A stretch of DNA of 64,000 bases from Chitinivorax sp. PXF-14 (GTDB lineage: Bacteria; Pseudomonadota; Gammaproteobacteria; Burkholderiales; SCOH01): positions 1 to 64,000 of the forward strand of contig NZ_JBFNXJ010000008.1 of NCBI RefSeq assembly GCF_040812015.1, in the 5' to 3' direction. The position numbers and the translations under genes are program-made. Below, in pieces: positions 7,917 to 16,830 of this stretch (position 1 is the stretch's first letter; each line of letters opens with the position of its first letter). Below the pieces are notes generated by a model. The model had not been told where the DNA came from. It did no database searches and worked only from the letters and a program-made list of their open reading frames with translations.

Positions 7917-10751
7917 ATGATGAAAACCATGATGAGCAATTCCTACCTGTTTGGGGGGAATGCGCCGTTTGTCGAAGACCTATACGAACTCTATCTGGCA
8001 GACCCCAGCGCCGTCACGCAGGAGTGGCGGGATTATTTCGACAAACTGCAACAGCTCCCGGGCGCGGCGGACCGTGATGTTCCGCACCTGCCCATCCAGC
8101 AGTCCTTCGTTCAGCTCACCAAGCAACCTCGATTTGCTTCCGGTCAGAGCGTCGCCACCCAGCAGCAAGCCGCGCAGAAGCAGGTTCAAGTCCTGCGCCT
8201 GATCAGCGCCTACCGCATTCTCGGCAACCGCAACGCCAATCTCGATCCGCTCAAGCGTTACGACCAGGTCCATGTACCTGAGCTCGACCCGGCCACCCAC
8301 GGCTTGACCGCCGAGGACATGGCAGTCACCTTCAATACCGGCTCGCTGCAAGGTATTGCCAAGCAGGCCCCGCTGTCCGAGATCGTCAGCGCGCTCAAGC
8401 AGACCTACTGCGGCAGCGTCGGCCTCGAATACATGCACATCATCAGCTCCGAGCAGAAGCACTGGATTCAGGAACGCTTCGAAGGCGTGCGTTCGCGCCC
8501 CGACTTCGATGCAACCAAGAAGAAGCGTATTCTGAAGAAGATCACTGCTGCGGAAACGTTGGAGAAATACCTCCACACCCGTTATGTTGGCCAGAAGCGC
8601 TTTTCGCTGGAAGGCGGCGAGAGCATGATCGCCGCGATCGACGAGCTGATCCAGTTCGCAGGTCAGAAGGGCGTGCAGGAAATGGTCGTCGGCATGGCTC
8701 ACCGCGGCCGTCTGAACGTGTTGGTGAACACGCTGGGCAAGCTGCCGCGCGATCTGTTCTCCGAATTCGAAGGCAAGCACAGCGATGATCTGTCTTCCGG
8801 CGACGTGAAGTACCACAACGGCTTCTCGTCGGACATTCCGACGCCTGGCGGCCCGCTGCACGTGTCGCTGGCGTTCAACCCGTCCCACCTCGAAATCGTC
8901 AACCCAGTAGTCGAAGGTTCGGTGCGTGCCCGTCAACAGCGCCGTGGCGACCGTACCGGCGATCAGGTGATCCCGCTGCTGTTGCATGGCGATGCCGCAT
9001 TTGCCGGCCAGGGCGTGGTCATGGAAACCCTGGCACTGTCCAACACCCGTGGCTACGGCACGGGTGGCACGATCCATTTCGTGATCAACAACCAGATCGG
9101 TTTCACCACCTCGGACCCGCGCGACAGCCGCTCCACGCTGTACTGTACCGACATCGCCAAGATGGTCGATGCGCCGATCATCCACGTCAATGGCGATGAC
9201 CCGGAAGCGGTGGTATTCGTCATGCAGGCGGCACTCGATTTCCGCATGCAGTTCAAGAAGGATGTCGTTATCGATATGGTCTGCTTCCGCAAGCTCGGCC
9301 ATAACGAGGCGGATGATCCGTTCGTGACGCAGCCGATGATGTACAAGAAGATCCAGAAGCATCCTGGCACGCGCAAGCTCTATGCAGACAAGCTGGCCAG
9401 CGAAGGCGTGATCGCCGCAGGTGATGCCGATGCGATGATCAAGAATTACCGTGATGCGCTCGACCGTGGCGAACACGTCGAGCAGACAACGCTGTCAGAC
9501 TACCAGCGCAGCTTCGCGATCGACTTCGGCCAGTTCCGTGGCACGCACTGGGCGCACCCGGTCGACACGACCCTCCCGATGAAGGATCTGCAGCGCCTGT
9601 CCGAAAAGGTCACCACCATTCCCGAAGGCTTCAAGCTGCACCCTGGCGTGCAGAAGAACGTCGTCGAGGCGCGCCGCAAGATGGGCCGTGGCGAGCTTGC
9701 GCTCGACTTCGGCATGGCCGAGACCCTGGCCTACGCCTCGCTGCTCGAAAGCGGCTACGGCGTGCGCATTTCGGGTCAGGATACCGGCCGTGGCACGTTT
9801 ACCCACCGCCACGCGGTGTATCACGACCAGGCTCGCGAGCGCTGGGATCAGGGCGCGTTCGTGCCGCTGCGCAATCTGTCGGATAAGCAGGCCAACTTCC
9901 TGGTGATCGATTCGCTGCTGTCCGAAGAGGCCGTGCTCGGCTTCGAATATGGCTATGCGTCGGCAGAACCGAACGAGCTCGTCATCTGGGAAGCGCAGTT
10001 CGGCGATTTTGCCAACGGTGCGCAGGTCGTCATCGACCAGTTCATCACCTCGGGTGAAACCAAGTGGGGCCGTTACTGTGGCCTGGTGATGAGCCTGCCG
10101 CACGGTTACGACGGCCAGGGGCCCGAGCACTCGTCCTGCCGCGTCGAGCGCTATCTGCAGATGTGTGCCGAGCACAACATTCAGGTCGTGATGCCTTCCA
10201 CCGCGGCCCAATGGTTCCACGTGCTGCGCCGCCAGATGCTGCGCCCCTACAGGAAGCCCCTGATTGTCCCGTTGTCGAAGCGTCTGCTAAAAGCCAAGGA
10301 AGCGTCGTCGGATATCGCCGACCTCACCAATGGTGGCTTCAAGACAGTCATCGGTGAAGTCGATGCGACGATCGATGCCAAGAAGGTGAAACGCGTTGTC
10401 GTATGTTCAGGCCAGGTTTACTACGACCTCGTCAACGCACGTAAGGAACGCAAGGTGACCGATATTGCCATCGTGCGTCTCGAGCAGCTCTACCCGTTCC
10501 CGACCGATACCTTCCAGGAAGAGCTGGCCAAGTTCAGCGCAGCCAAGGAAGTGATGTGGGTGCAGGAAGAGCCGCGTAACCAGGGTGCCTGGCTGTCGAT
10601 TCGCCATCGCCTGGAAGCGGGTCTCGGGCCGAAGCAGACACTGACCTACGCTGGTCGTCCGTCGTCTGCGTCGCCTGCGGTGGGCTATATGAGCAAGCAT
10701 GTTGCACAGCTCAAGGCCTTCCTCGAAGACGCCATGACGCTCAAGAAATAA
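7917..10751 (+). CDS. sucA: 2-Oxoglutarate dehydrogenase E1 component
   Basis: Thiamine-diphosphate decarboxylase of the 2-oxoglutarate dehydrogenase complex, 944 residues, full length. Visible are the N-terminal docking segment (YLFGGNAPFVEDLYELYL), the active-site region MAHRGRLNVLVNTLGK, the ThDP/Mg motif starting HGDAAFAGQG, and the transketolase-like C-terminal half with HGYDGQGPEHSS. The start at 7917 follows a GAAAGGGG ribosome binding site; upstream in-frame TTG codons lack one. sucB follows 73 bp downstream. Confidence 0.97.
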   Translation: MMKTMMSNSYLFGGNAPFVEDLYELYLADPSAVTQEWRDYFDKLQQLPGAADRDVPHLPIQQSFVQLTKQPRFASGQSVATQQQAAQKQVQVLRLISAYRILGNRNANLDPLKRYDQVHVPELDPATHGLTAEDMAVTFNTGSLQGIAKQAPLSEIVSALKQTYCGSVGLEYMHIISSEQKHWIQERFEGVRSRPDFDATKKKRILKKITAAETLEKYLHTRYVGQKRFSLEGGESMIAAIDELIQFAGQKGVQEMVVGMAHRGRLNVLVNTLGKLPRDLFSEFEGKHSDDLSSGDVKYHNGFSSDIPTPGGPLHVSLAFNPSHLEIVNPVVEGSVRARQQRRGDRTGDQVIPLLLHGDAAFAGQGVVMETLALSNTRGYGTGGTIHFVINNQIGFTTSDPRDSRSTLYCTDIAKMVDAPIIHVNGDDPEAVVFVMQAALDFRMQFKKDVVIDMVCFRKLGHNEADDPFVTQPMMYKKIQKHPGTRKLYADKLASEGVIAAGDADAMIKNYRDALDRGEHVEQTTLSDYQRSFAIDFGQFRGTHWAHPVDTTLPMKDLQRLSEKVTTIPEGFKLHPGVQKNVVEARRKMGRGELALDFGMAETLAYASLLESGYGVRISGQDTGRGTFTHRHAVYHDQARERWDQGAFVPLRNLSDKQANFLVIDSLLSEEAVLGFEYGYASAEPNELVIWEAQFGDFANGAQVVIDQFITSGETKWGRYCGLVMSLPHGYDGQGPEHSSCRVERYLQMCAEHNIQVVMPSTAAQWFHVLRRQMLRPYRKPLIVPLSKRLLKAKEASSDIADLTNGGFKTVIGEVDATIDAKKVKRVVVCSGQVYYDLVNARKERKVTDIAIVRLEQLYPFPTDTFQEELAKFSAAKEVMWVQEEPRNQGAWLSIRHRLEAGLGPKQTLTYAGRPSSASPAVGYMSKHVAQLKAFLEDAMTLKK

Positions 10752-10824
10752 GCCACCAAAGTGATGCCAACACCGGGCCGAATACGAAGCGGCCCGGGCA
10801 AAGAATCAAGAATCGGAGATAACG

Positions 10825-12066
10825 ATGCTAATCGAAGTTAAAGTTCCGCAACTCCCTGAATCCGTGGCTGAAGCTACCCTGGTGGCCTGGCACAAGAAAG
10901 AGGGCGAGTATGTCGAGCGCGACGAAAACCTGATCGATCTGGAGACCGATAAGGTCGTGCTGGAACTGCCGGCGCCGCAAGCTGGCGTGCTGGTGAAAAT
11001 CATCAAGAAGGACGGCGAGAGCGCCGTCAGCAACGAGTTGCTCGCGCAGATCGATACCGAAGCCAAGGCCGGCGCTACCGCCCCGGCGGCTGAGGGCAAG
11101 GTTGCCGCAGCGGCTGCGGAAGTAGGCATCCCGGCCTCGGCTGTCGGCTTCGGCACGGCCGTCATGCCGGCCGCACGCAAGCTCGCCGACGAGCAGGGCG
11201 TGGACACCAGCAAGGTTGAGGGCACCGGCCGTGGTGGCCGTGTCACCAAGGAAGATGTGACAGCCGCCACAAGTGCCCCCAAGGCTGCGGCACCGGCTGC
11301 TGCCGCCCCGGCCAAGGCGCCACTGGCTGCCGCACCGGCTGTTCAGTTGTCCGGCGCCCTGGGTGATCGCCCCGAACAGCGCGTGCCGATGTCGCGCCTG
11401 CGTGCCCGCGTTGCCGAGCGTCTGGTGCAGTCGCAGCAGACTAACGCCATCCTGACCACGTTCAATGAAGTGAACATGGCGCCGGTGATGGAGCTGCGCA
11501 ACAAGTACAAGGATCGCTTCGAGAAGGAGCACGGCATCAAGCTCGGCTTCATGGGTTTCTTCGTGAAGGCGGTCGTGCATGCGCTGAAGAAGTACCCGAT
11601 CGTCAATGCCTCGGTCGACGGCAACGATATCGTCTACCACGGCTACTTCGACATCGGCGTGGCGGTTGGCAGCCCGCGTGGCCTCGTGGTGCCGATCATC
11701 CGTAATGCCGACCAGCTGAGCCTGGCCGAGGTCGAGAAGCAGATCGCCGATTTCGGCAAGCGTGCGCAGGAAGGCAAGCTCGGCATCGAAGAGCTGTCGG
11801 GCGGCACCTACACCATTTCCAATGGCGGCACCTTCGGCTCGATGATGTCGACACCGATCATCAACCCGCCGCAGTCCGCGATCCTTGGCATGCATGCCAC
11901 CAAGGAGCGCGCCGTGGTCGAAAACGGCCAGGTTGTCGTGCGCCCGATGATGTACCTCGCGCAGTCCTACGACCACCGCATCATCGATGGCCGCGAAGCG
12001 GTGCTGAGCCTGGTCGCGATCAAGGAAGCGATCGAAGACCCGGCCCGCCTGCTGCTGGATCTGTAA
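10825..12066 (+). CDS. sucB: 2-Oxoglutarate dehydrogenase E2 (dihydrolipoyl succinyltransferase)
   Basis: The E2 core transfers the succinyl group to CoA. The 413-residue product starts with a lipoyl domain, with the lipoyl-lysine in [14 protein letters not shown] (about residue 43). An Ala/Pro linker, a peripheral-subunit-binding domain ([18 protein letters not shown], about 110-150) and the catalytic acyltransferase domain follow, with [13 protein letters not shown] near the C-terminus. A GGAG ribosome binding site precedes the ATG. Confidence 0.97.
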   Translation: MLIEVKVPQLPESVAEATLVAWHKKEGEYVERDENLIDLETDKVVLELPAPQAGVLVKIIKKDGESAVSNELLAQIDTEAKAGATAPAAEGKVAAAAAEVGIPASAVGFGTAVMPAARKLADEQGVDTSKVEGTGRGGRVTKEDVTAATSAPKAAAPAAAAPAKAPLAAAPAVQLSGALGDRPEQRVPMSRLRARVAERLVQSQQTNAILTTFNEVNMAPVMELRNKYKDRFEKEHGIKLGFMGFFVKAVVHALKKYPIVNASVDGNDIVYHGYFDIGVAVGSPRGLVVPIIRNADQLSLAEVEKQIADFGKRAQEGKLGIEELSGGTYTISNGGTFGSMMSTPIINPPQSAILGMHATKERAVVENGQVVVRPMMYLAQSYDHRIIDGREAVLSLVAIKEAIEDPARLLLDL

Positions 12067-12078
12067 TACAGCCCTGAG

Positions 12079-12108
12079 CGGGGTGGTCACGAGCCACCCC
12101 GTGTTTTT
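12079..12108 (+). terminator. Hairpin with T-run between sucB and lpdA
   Basis: CGGGGTGG (12079-12086) pairs with CCACCCCG (12094-12101), followed by TGTTTTT. It has the shape of an intrinsic terminator inside the suc operon. It may be a partial terminator that lowers lpdA expression, or a stabilising 3' hairpin for the sucAB message. Confidence 0.6.
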
Positions 12109-12134
12109 CACCTGCTTATCAAACAGAGGGACCC

Positions 12135-13565
12135 ATGTCCAAATCCTTCGACGTCGTCGTGATCGGCGCAGGCCCCGGTGGCTACGTGGCCGCCATCCGC
12201 GCAGCCCAGCTTGGCTTTTCCACCGCTTGTATCGACGAGAACAAGAGTGCTGCGGGCAAGCCGGCCCTGGGCGGCACCTGCCTGAACGTCGGCTGCATCC
12301 CGTCCAAGGCGCTGCTCGAATCGTCCGAGCAATTCCACAAGATCCAGCACGAAGCGGAAGTGCATGGCATCAGCGTGTCCGGCGCGTCGGTCGATGTGCC
12401 GAAGATGATTGCCCGCAAGCGCAAGATCGTCGACCAGTTCACCGGCGGTATCACCATGCTGTTCAAGAAGAACAAGGTGACCAGCCTGCACGGCCACGGC
12501 AAGATTCTCAAACGCGAGAACGAGAAGTGGTTGATCGAGGTGGCGGGCGACGCGGCTGAAGTCGTCGAGGCCAAGCACGTGATCATCGCATCGGGCTCCA
12601 AGCCGCGTTATATCCCCGGTATCGACGTCGACAACGTGGACATCCTCGACAACGTCGGCGCACTGGAACTGCAAGCCGTGCCGAAGCGCCTGGGCGTGAT
12701 CGGCGCCGGCGTGATCGGCCTGGAAATGGGTAGCGTATGGAAGCGCCTCGGCGCCGAAGTGACGGTGCTCGAAGCGATGCCATCGTTCCTGGCCGCAGCC
12801 GACGATGAAGTGTCGAAGCTTGCTCTACGCATCTTCACCAAGGACCTGGGTCTCGACATTCAGACCGGCGTGAAGATCGGTGAGGTGAAGAAGTCCAAGA
12901 AGGGCATCAGCATCAATTACACCGATGCCGCCGGCGCTGCCCAGGCGCTCGAGGTCGACAAGCTCATCGTGGCCGTTGGCCGCGTGCCCAACACCGACGG
13001 CATCGCTGCGCCGGAAGTCGGCCTGCGTTTCGATCAGCGCGGCTTCATCGAAGTCGACGGCCACTGCCATACCGGTATTCCCAACATCTGGGCGGTGGGC
13101 GACGTGGTGCGTGGCCCGATGCTTGCGCACAAGGCATCGGAAGAGGGCGTGGCAGTTGCCGAGCGGATCGCAGGGCAGAAGCCGCACCTCGATTTCAATA
13201 CCGTACCGTGGGTGATCTACACCGCACCGGAAATCGCCTGGGTCGGCAAGACCGAGCAACAGTTGAAGGCAGAGGGCGTCGAGTACAAGAAGGGCAGCTT
13301 CCCGTTTGCTGCCAATGGCCGTGCGCACAGTCTGAACGCGGCACAAGGCTTCGTGAAGATGCTGGCCGATGCCAAGACCGATCGCATCCTCGGCGTGCAT
13401 ATCGTTGGGCCGGTGGCGGGTGAGCTGATTTCCGAAGCCGTGGTCGCGATGGAATTTGCCGCGAGCAGCGAAGATATCGCCCGCATCATCCACGCCCACC
13501 CGAGCCTGGCGGAAGTCATGCACGAAGCCGCGCTGGGCTGCGACAAGCGCGCCATCCACAACTAA
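12135..13565 (+). CDS. lpdA: Dihydrolipoyl dehydrogenase (E3)
   Basis: FAD/NAD flavoprotein that reoxidises the lipoyl groups of E2. It has 476 residues, with the FAD motif [15 protein letters not shown], the redox-active disulfide in [17 protein letters not shown], the NAD motif [16 protein letters not shown], and the C-terminal catalytic His-Glu pair in [15 protein letters not shown]. It has no N-terminal lipoyl domain, so it is of the 2-oxoglutarate dehydrogenase type. A GAGGGAC ribosome binding site lies just upstream. Confidence 0.97.
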   Translation: MSKSFDVVVIGAGPGGYVAAIRAAQLGFSTACIDENKSAAGKPALGGTCLNVGCIPSKALLESSEQFHKIQHEAEVHGISVSGASVDVPKMIARKRKIVDQFTGGITMLFKKNKVTSLHGHGKILKRENEKWLIEVAGDAAEVVEAKHVIIASGSKPRYIPGIDVDNVDILDNVGALELQAVPKRLGVIGAGVIGLEMGSVWKRLGAEVTVLEAMPSFLAAADDEVSKLALRIFTKDLGLDIQTGVKIGEVKKSKKGISINYTDAAGAAQALEVDKLIVAVGRVPNTDGIAAPEVGLRFDQRGFIEVDGHCHTGIPNIWAVGDVVRGPMLAHKASEEGVAVAERIAGQKPHLDFNTVPWVIYTAPEIAWVGKTEQQLKAEGVEYKKGSFPFAANGRAHSLNAAQGFVKMLADAKTDRILGVHIVGPVAGELISEAVVAMEFAASSEDIARIIHAHPSLAEVMHEAALGCDKRAIHN

Positions 13566-13653
13566 TTCAGGAGCGAGGCGTGGGGCGCCGCAACAAGCGG
13601 TGCTCTGATCCTCACCCCTCAATCCTAACTCCTTTAAATACGAGGAATTTGCA

Positions 13654-14823
13654 ATGAATCTGCACGAATACCAAGCGAAAGAGCTGCTGGCCAAATATGG
13701 CCTGCCGGTTCAACAAGGCATTCTGGCCAACACGCCGGAGGAAGCTGCCAATGCCTTCCGTGGCCTCGCTGGCAAGTTTGCCGTGATCAAGGCTCAAGTC
13801 CACGCTGGTGGCCGCGGCAAGGCCGGTGGCGTGAAGGTGGTAAAGTCGGCAGATGAGGCCGCTGAAGTGGCCAAGGGCCTACTCGGCACCCGCCTGGTGA
13901 CTTACCAGACTGATTCCAACGGCCAGCCGGTACACAGCGTACTGGTGTGCGAGGACATGTATCCAGTTCAGCGCGAACTCTATCTGGGCGCAGTGGTAGA
14001 CCGCTCCAGCCGTCGCGTGACCTTCATGGCCTCGACCGAAGGCGGCGTCGAGATCGAAGAAGTGGCGCACAACACGCCGGAAAAGATCCTCAAGGTAACG
14101 GTTGACCCGCTGGTTGGCCTGCTGCCGTTCCAGGCTCGTGAAGTCGGCTTCCAGCTCGGCCTGAACGATGACCAGATCAAGCAGTTCACCAAGCTGATGA
14201 TGGGGGCCTACAAGGCCTTCGTTGACAACGATTTCGCCCTGTTCGAAATCAACCCGCTGGCGATCCGTGGCGATGGCAGCCTGTGCTGCGTCGATGCCAA
14301 GGTTGGTATCGACTCCAACGCGATGTTCCGTCAGCCGGCCCTGGCCGCTGCGCGCGACAAGTCGCAGGAGAACGAGCGCGAGCTGAAGGCTTCCGAATTC
14401 GACCTGAACTATGTCGCACTCGAAGGCAACATCGGCTGCATGGTGAACGGTGCCGGCCTGGCCATGGCGACCATGGACATCATCAAGCTCTACGGCGGCC
14501 AACCGGCCAACTTCCTGGACGTTGGCGGCGGTGCAACCAAAGAGCGCGTGATCGAAGCGTTCAAGCTGATCCTCGCTGACCCGTCGGTACAGGGCGTGCT
14601 GATCAACATCTTCGGCGGTATCGTGCGTTGCGACATGATTGCCGAGGCGATCATCGCTGCGGTGAAGGAGGTCAACGTGACCGTGCCGGTCGTGGTTCGT
14701 CTGGAAGGCAACAATGCCGAACTGGGCGCGAAGATCCTGTCCGATTCCGGCCTGACGCTGATCCCGGCGCAAGGCTTGGCCGATGCGGCACAGAAGATCG
14801 TTGCAGCGGTTAAAGCTGCCTAA
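13654..14823 (+). CDS. sucC: Succinyl-CoA synthetase beta subunit
   Basis: Nucleotide-binding subunit of succinate-CoA ligase. The 389-residue product has an N-terminal ATP-grasp fold ([31 protein letters not shown]) and a C-terminal CoA-ligase domain with [13 protein letters not shown] and [11 protein letters not shown]. It is preceded by an ACGAGGAAT ribosome binding site and followed 24 bp later by sucD. Confidence 0.97.
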   Translation: MNLHEYQAKELLAKYGLPVQQGILANTPEEAANAFRGLAGKFAVIKAQVHAGGRGKAGGVKVVKSADEAAEVAKGLLGTRLVTYQTDSNGQPVHSVLVCEDMYPVQRELYLGAVVDRSSRRVTFMASTEGGVEIEEVAHNTPEKILKVTVDPLVGLLPFQAREVGFQLGLNDDQIKQFTKLMMGAYKAFVDNDFALFEINPLAIRGDGSLCCVDAKVGIDSNAMFRQPALAAARDKSQENERELKASEFDLNYVALEGNIGCMVNGAGLAMATMDIIKLYGGQPANFLDVGGGATKERVIEAFKLILADPSVQGVLINIFGGIVRCDMIAEAIIAAVKEVNVTVPVVVRLEGNNAELGAKILSDSGLTLIPAQGLADAAQKIVAAVKAA

Positions 14824-14847
14824 CCTCACCAGCATTAGGAGTTCGAA

Positions 14848-15732
14848 ATGAGCGTATTGGTCAACAAAGATACGAAAGTGCTGGTGCAAGGTTTCACCGG
14901 CAAGAATGGTACTTTCCACTCGGAACAGGCACTGGCCTACGGCACCAAGGTAGTCGGCGGCGTTACCCCGGGCAAGGGTGGCACCACCCACCTGAACCTG
15001 CCGGTATTCAACACCATGCGCGATGCGGTCAACGCCACCCAGGCTGACGCTTCCGTGATCTATGTGCCGGCCCCGTTCGTGCTGGATTCGATCATCGAAG
15101 CCGTCGACGCCGGCGTGAAGCTGATCGTCACCATCACCGAAGGCGTGCCGACACTGGACATGCTGAAGGTGAAGCGCTACGTCGAAGCCAGCGGCTCGCG
15201 CCTGATCGGGCCGAACTGCCCCGGCATCATCACCCCGGGCGAGTGCAAGATCGGCATCATGCCAGGTCACATCCACAAGCCGGGCCGTATCGGCATTGTG
15301 TCGCGCTCCGGCACGCTGACCTATGAAGCCGTCGCGCAGACCACCGCGGCCGGCCTGGGCCAGTCGACATGTATCGGTATCGGCGGCGACCCAATCCCGG
15401 GCACCAGCCACATCGATGCGCTGCAACTGTTCCAGGACGACCCGCAGACCGAGGCGATCATCATGATCGGTGAAATCGGCGGCACGGCGGAAGAAGAGGC
15501 TGCCGAGTACGCCAAGGCTCACGTGACCAAGCCTATCGTCGGCTATATCGCTGGCGTGACGGCACCGAAGGGCAAGCGCATGGGCCACGCCGGCGCGATC
15601 ATCTCCGGCGGCAAGGGCACGGCGGAAGAGAAGTTCGCCGCGTTCGAAAAAGCAGGTATCGCCTATACCCGCAGCCCGGCAGAACTCGGCTCGACCATGG
15701 TCAAGCTGCTGCAGGAAAAGGGTATGCTGTAA
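14848..15732 (+). CDS. sucD: Succinyl-CoA synthetase alpha subunit
   Basis: CoA-binding and phosphohistidine subunit, 294 residues. The N-terminal CoA-binding Rossmann domain includes [17 protein letters not shown], and the phospho-histidine motif is [14 protein letters not shown]. It is the last gene of the TCA cluster; a strong terminator follows about 27 bp after its stop codon. Confidence 0.97.
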   Translation: MSVLVNKDTKVLVQGFTGKNGTFHSEQALAYGTKVVGGVTPGKGGTTHLNLPVFNTMRDAVNATQADASVIYVPAPFVLDSIIEAVDAGVKLIVTITEGVPTLDMLKVKRYVEASGSRLIGPNCPGIITPGECKIGIMPGHIHKPGRIGIVSRSGTLTYEAVAQTTAAGLGQSTCIGIGGDPIPGTSHIDALQLFQDDPQTEAIIMIGEIGGTAEEEAAEYAKAHVTKPIVGYIAGVTAPKGKRMGHAGAIISGGKGTAEEKFAAFEKAGIAYTRSPAELGSTMVKLLQEKGML

Positions 15733-15759
15733 GCCAGTCTTACGGCAGGCAAACAGAGA

Positions 15760-15790
15760 CAACGCCACCTTCGGGTGGCGTTGTTTTTTT
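15760..15790 (+). terminator. Intrinsic terminator after sucD
   Basis: CAACGCCACC/GGTGGCGTTG (15760-15783) forms a 10-bp stem with a short TTCG-type loop, followed by a run of T to 15790. It closes the TCA operon. Confidence 0.93.
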
Positions 15791-15888
15791 GGGTGGCGGC
15801 TTGATGGCTGCTGAGCTATGAATCAATAGTCGTTCAAGGTGTTCGGGTAGCAGGCGTTCGAGGCAGGGCGAATCCAAGGAGTGCCGAC

Positions 15889-16491
15889 ATGAACAGGCGG
15901 TGGCTGGCCGCAGCATTGCTGTTGAGTGCGAATCAGGCCTGGGCGGACATCACGCCCATCTTCGACGAGAACCTGGAAGCGCAGGCAGGGCAGGAGGGCA
16001 TTTCGATCATCCTGAACATCCGCGCGCACCTGGCGTCCATCCAGTGGTTTGACGATGGCGACATGCTGACCTTTGGGGATGTCGCCTTCGGTAGTGGCCC
16101 GCTGCAGCGCCGTGTGCCGGTGCTGGATCCCTCCGCGCCACTGGCGTTTCGCGCGGGCGGGATGGACTACCAGAATCCGATCGACTTTGCCGGCCCGATC
16201 CGAATCGATGCCATCTTGCTGGAGAGCGCAACATTCGAATCGACCTCTGCCAGCGGGACGCAGCTTACCCAAAGCTATGTGGACTGGTTCAGGCAGACTG
16301 CACAGGATATGAATCTTGCACAACCCGACGTCGTTACCGGCACGCAGACGATCATGATCGATCTGCCGCGCATCAGGCTCAGCATGCGCTTCGGTTCCAT
16401 CTCGGTGGGGGCAAACGGCGCCTCCATGGGGGCGCTGGAAGTCAAGGCGCTGGAGTTGAGTCCGACGACCGTGGCAATCTGGCCGCATTGA
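15889..16491 (+). CDS. Exported protein of unknown function
   Basis: The 200-residue product begins with a clear Sec signal peptide (MNRRWLAAALLLSANQAWA, cleavage about residue 19). The mature part is polar and lacks further membrane segments, cysteines or a recognisable catalytic motif. It alternates short beta-like stretches ending in VGANGASMGALEVKALEL, which suggests a secreted beta-rich or pilus/surface-associated protein, but I cannot assign a family. It stands alone between the sucD terminator and the tRNA-Leu pair; the ribosome binding site (AAGGAG) is good. Confidence 0.75.
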   Translation: MNRRWLAAALLLSANQAWADITPIFDENLEAQAGQEGISIILNIRAHLASIQWFDDGDMLTFGDVAFGSGPLQRRVPVLDPSAPLAFRAGGMDYQNPIDFAGPIRIDAILLESATFESTSASGTQLTQSYVDWFRQTAQDMNLAQPDVVTGTQTIMIDLPRIRLSMRFGSISVGANGASMGALEVKALELSPTTVAIWPH

Positions 16492-16501
16492 TCGCCAGGG
16501 C

Positions 16502-16537
16502 AAAAAAATACGCAGCAAGCAGAACTTGCGGCGTATT
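16502..16537 (-). terminator. Terminator of the tRNA-Leu pair
   Basis: Read on the minus strand, AATACGCCGCAAG pairs with CTTGCTGCGTATT (one mismatch) and a T-run of seven follows. It lies directly downstream of the second tRNA-Leu. Confidence 0.85.
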
Positions 16538-16545
16538 CCGGAATT

Positions 16546-16632
16546 TGGTGCCCAGGAGAGGACTCGAACCTCCACAGTGTTGCCACCGCTAGGACCTGAA
16601 CCTAGTGCGTCTACCAATTCCGCCACCTGGGC
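16546..16632 (-). tRNA. tRNA-Leu (anticodon CAG), copy 2
   Basis: 87-nt class II tRNA with a long variable arm. On the minus strand the acceptor is GCCCAGG paired with CCTGGGC, the anticodon stem-loop is CTAGG-TTCAGGT-CCTAG (anticodon CAG), and the CCA end is encoded. It is identical over its full length to the copy at 16677-16763, 44 bp upstream in transcription order. Confidence 0.95.
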
Positions 16633-16676
16633 AATTACATCTTGATCATACAGACCGGACACTCAAAAAACAGCTT

Positions 16677-16763
16677 TGGTGCCCAGGAGAGGACTCGAAC
16701 CTCCACAGTGTTGCCACCGCTAGGACCTGAACCTAGTGCGTCTACCAATTCCGCCACCTGGGC
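16677..16763 (-). tRNA. tRNA-Leu (anticodon CAG), copy 1
   Basis: Same 87-nt tRNA-Leu(CAG) sequence as the neighbouring copy, CCA encoded. The two genes form a tandem transcription unit on the minus strand, divergent from rnr, and end at the hairpin at 16502-16537. Confidence 0.95.
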
Positions 16764-16830
16764 CTGTATAATCGCTGCAGCGCAGTACTGCACACCGCAG
16801 AGACTGCGCATTATATAGAGGAAGTCAGCT

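Noticed and set aside
13879-15768. A 629-codon open frame antisense to sucC/sucD
   Set aside because: Same cause: shadow of strongly biased codons; no family resemblance, and sucC/sucD are certain.
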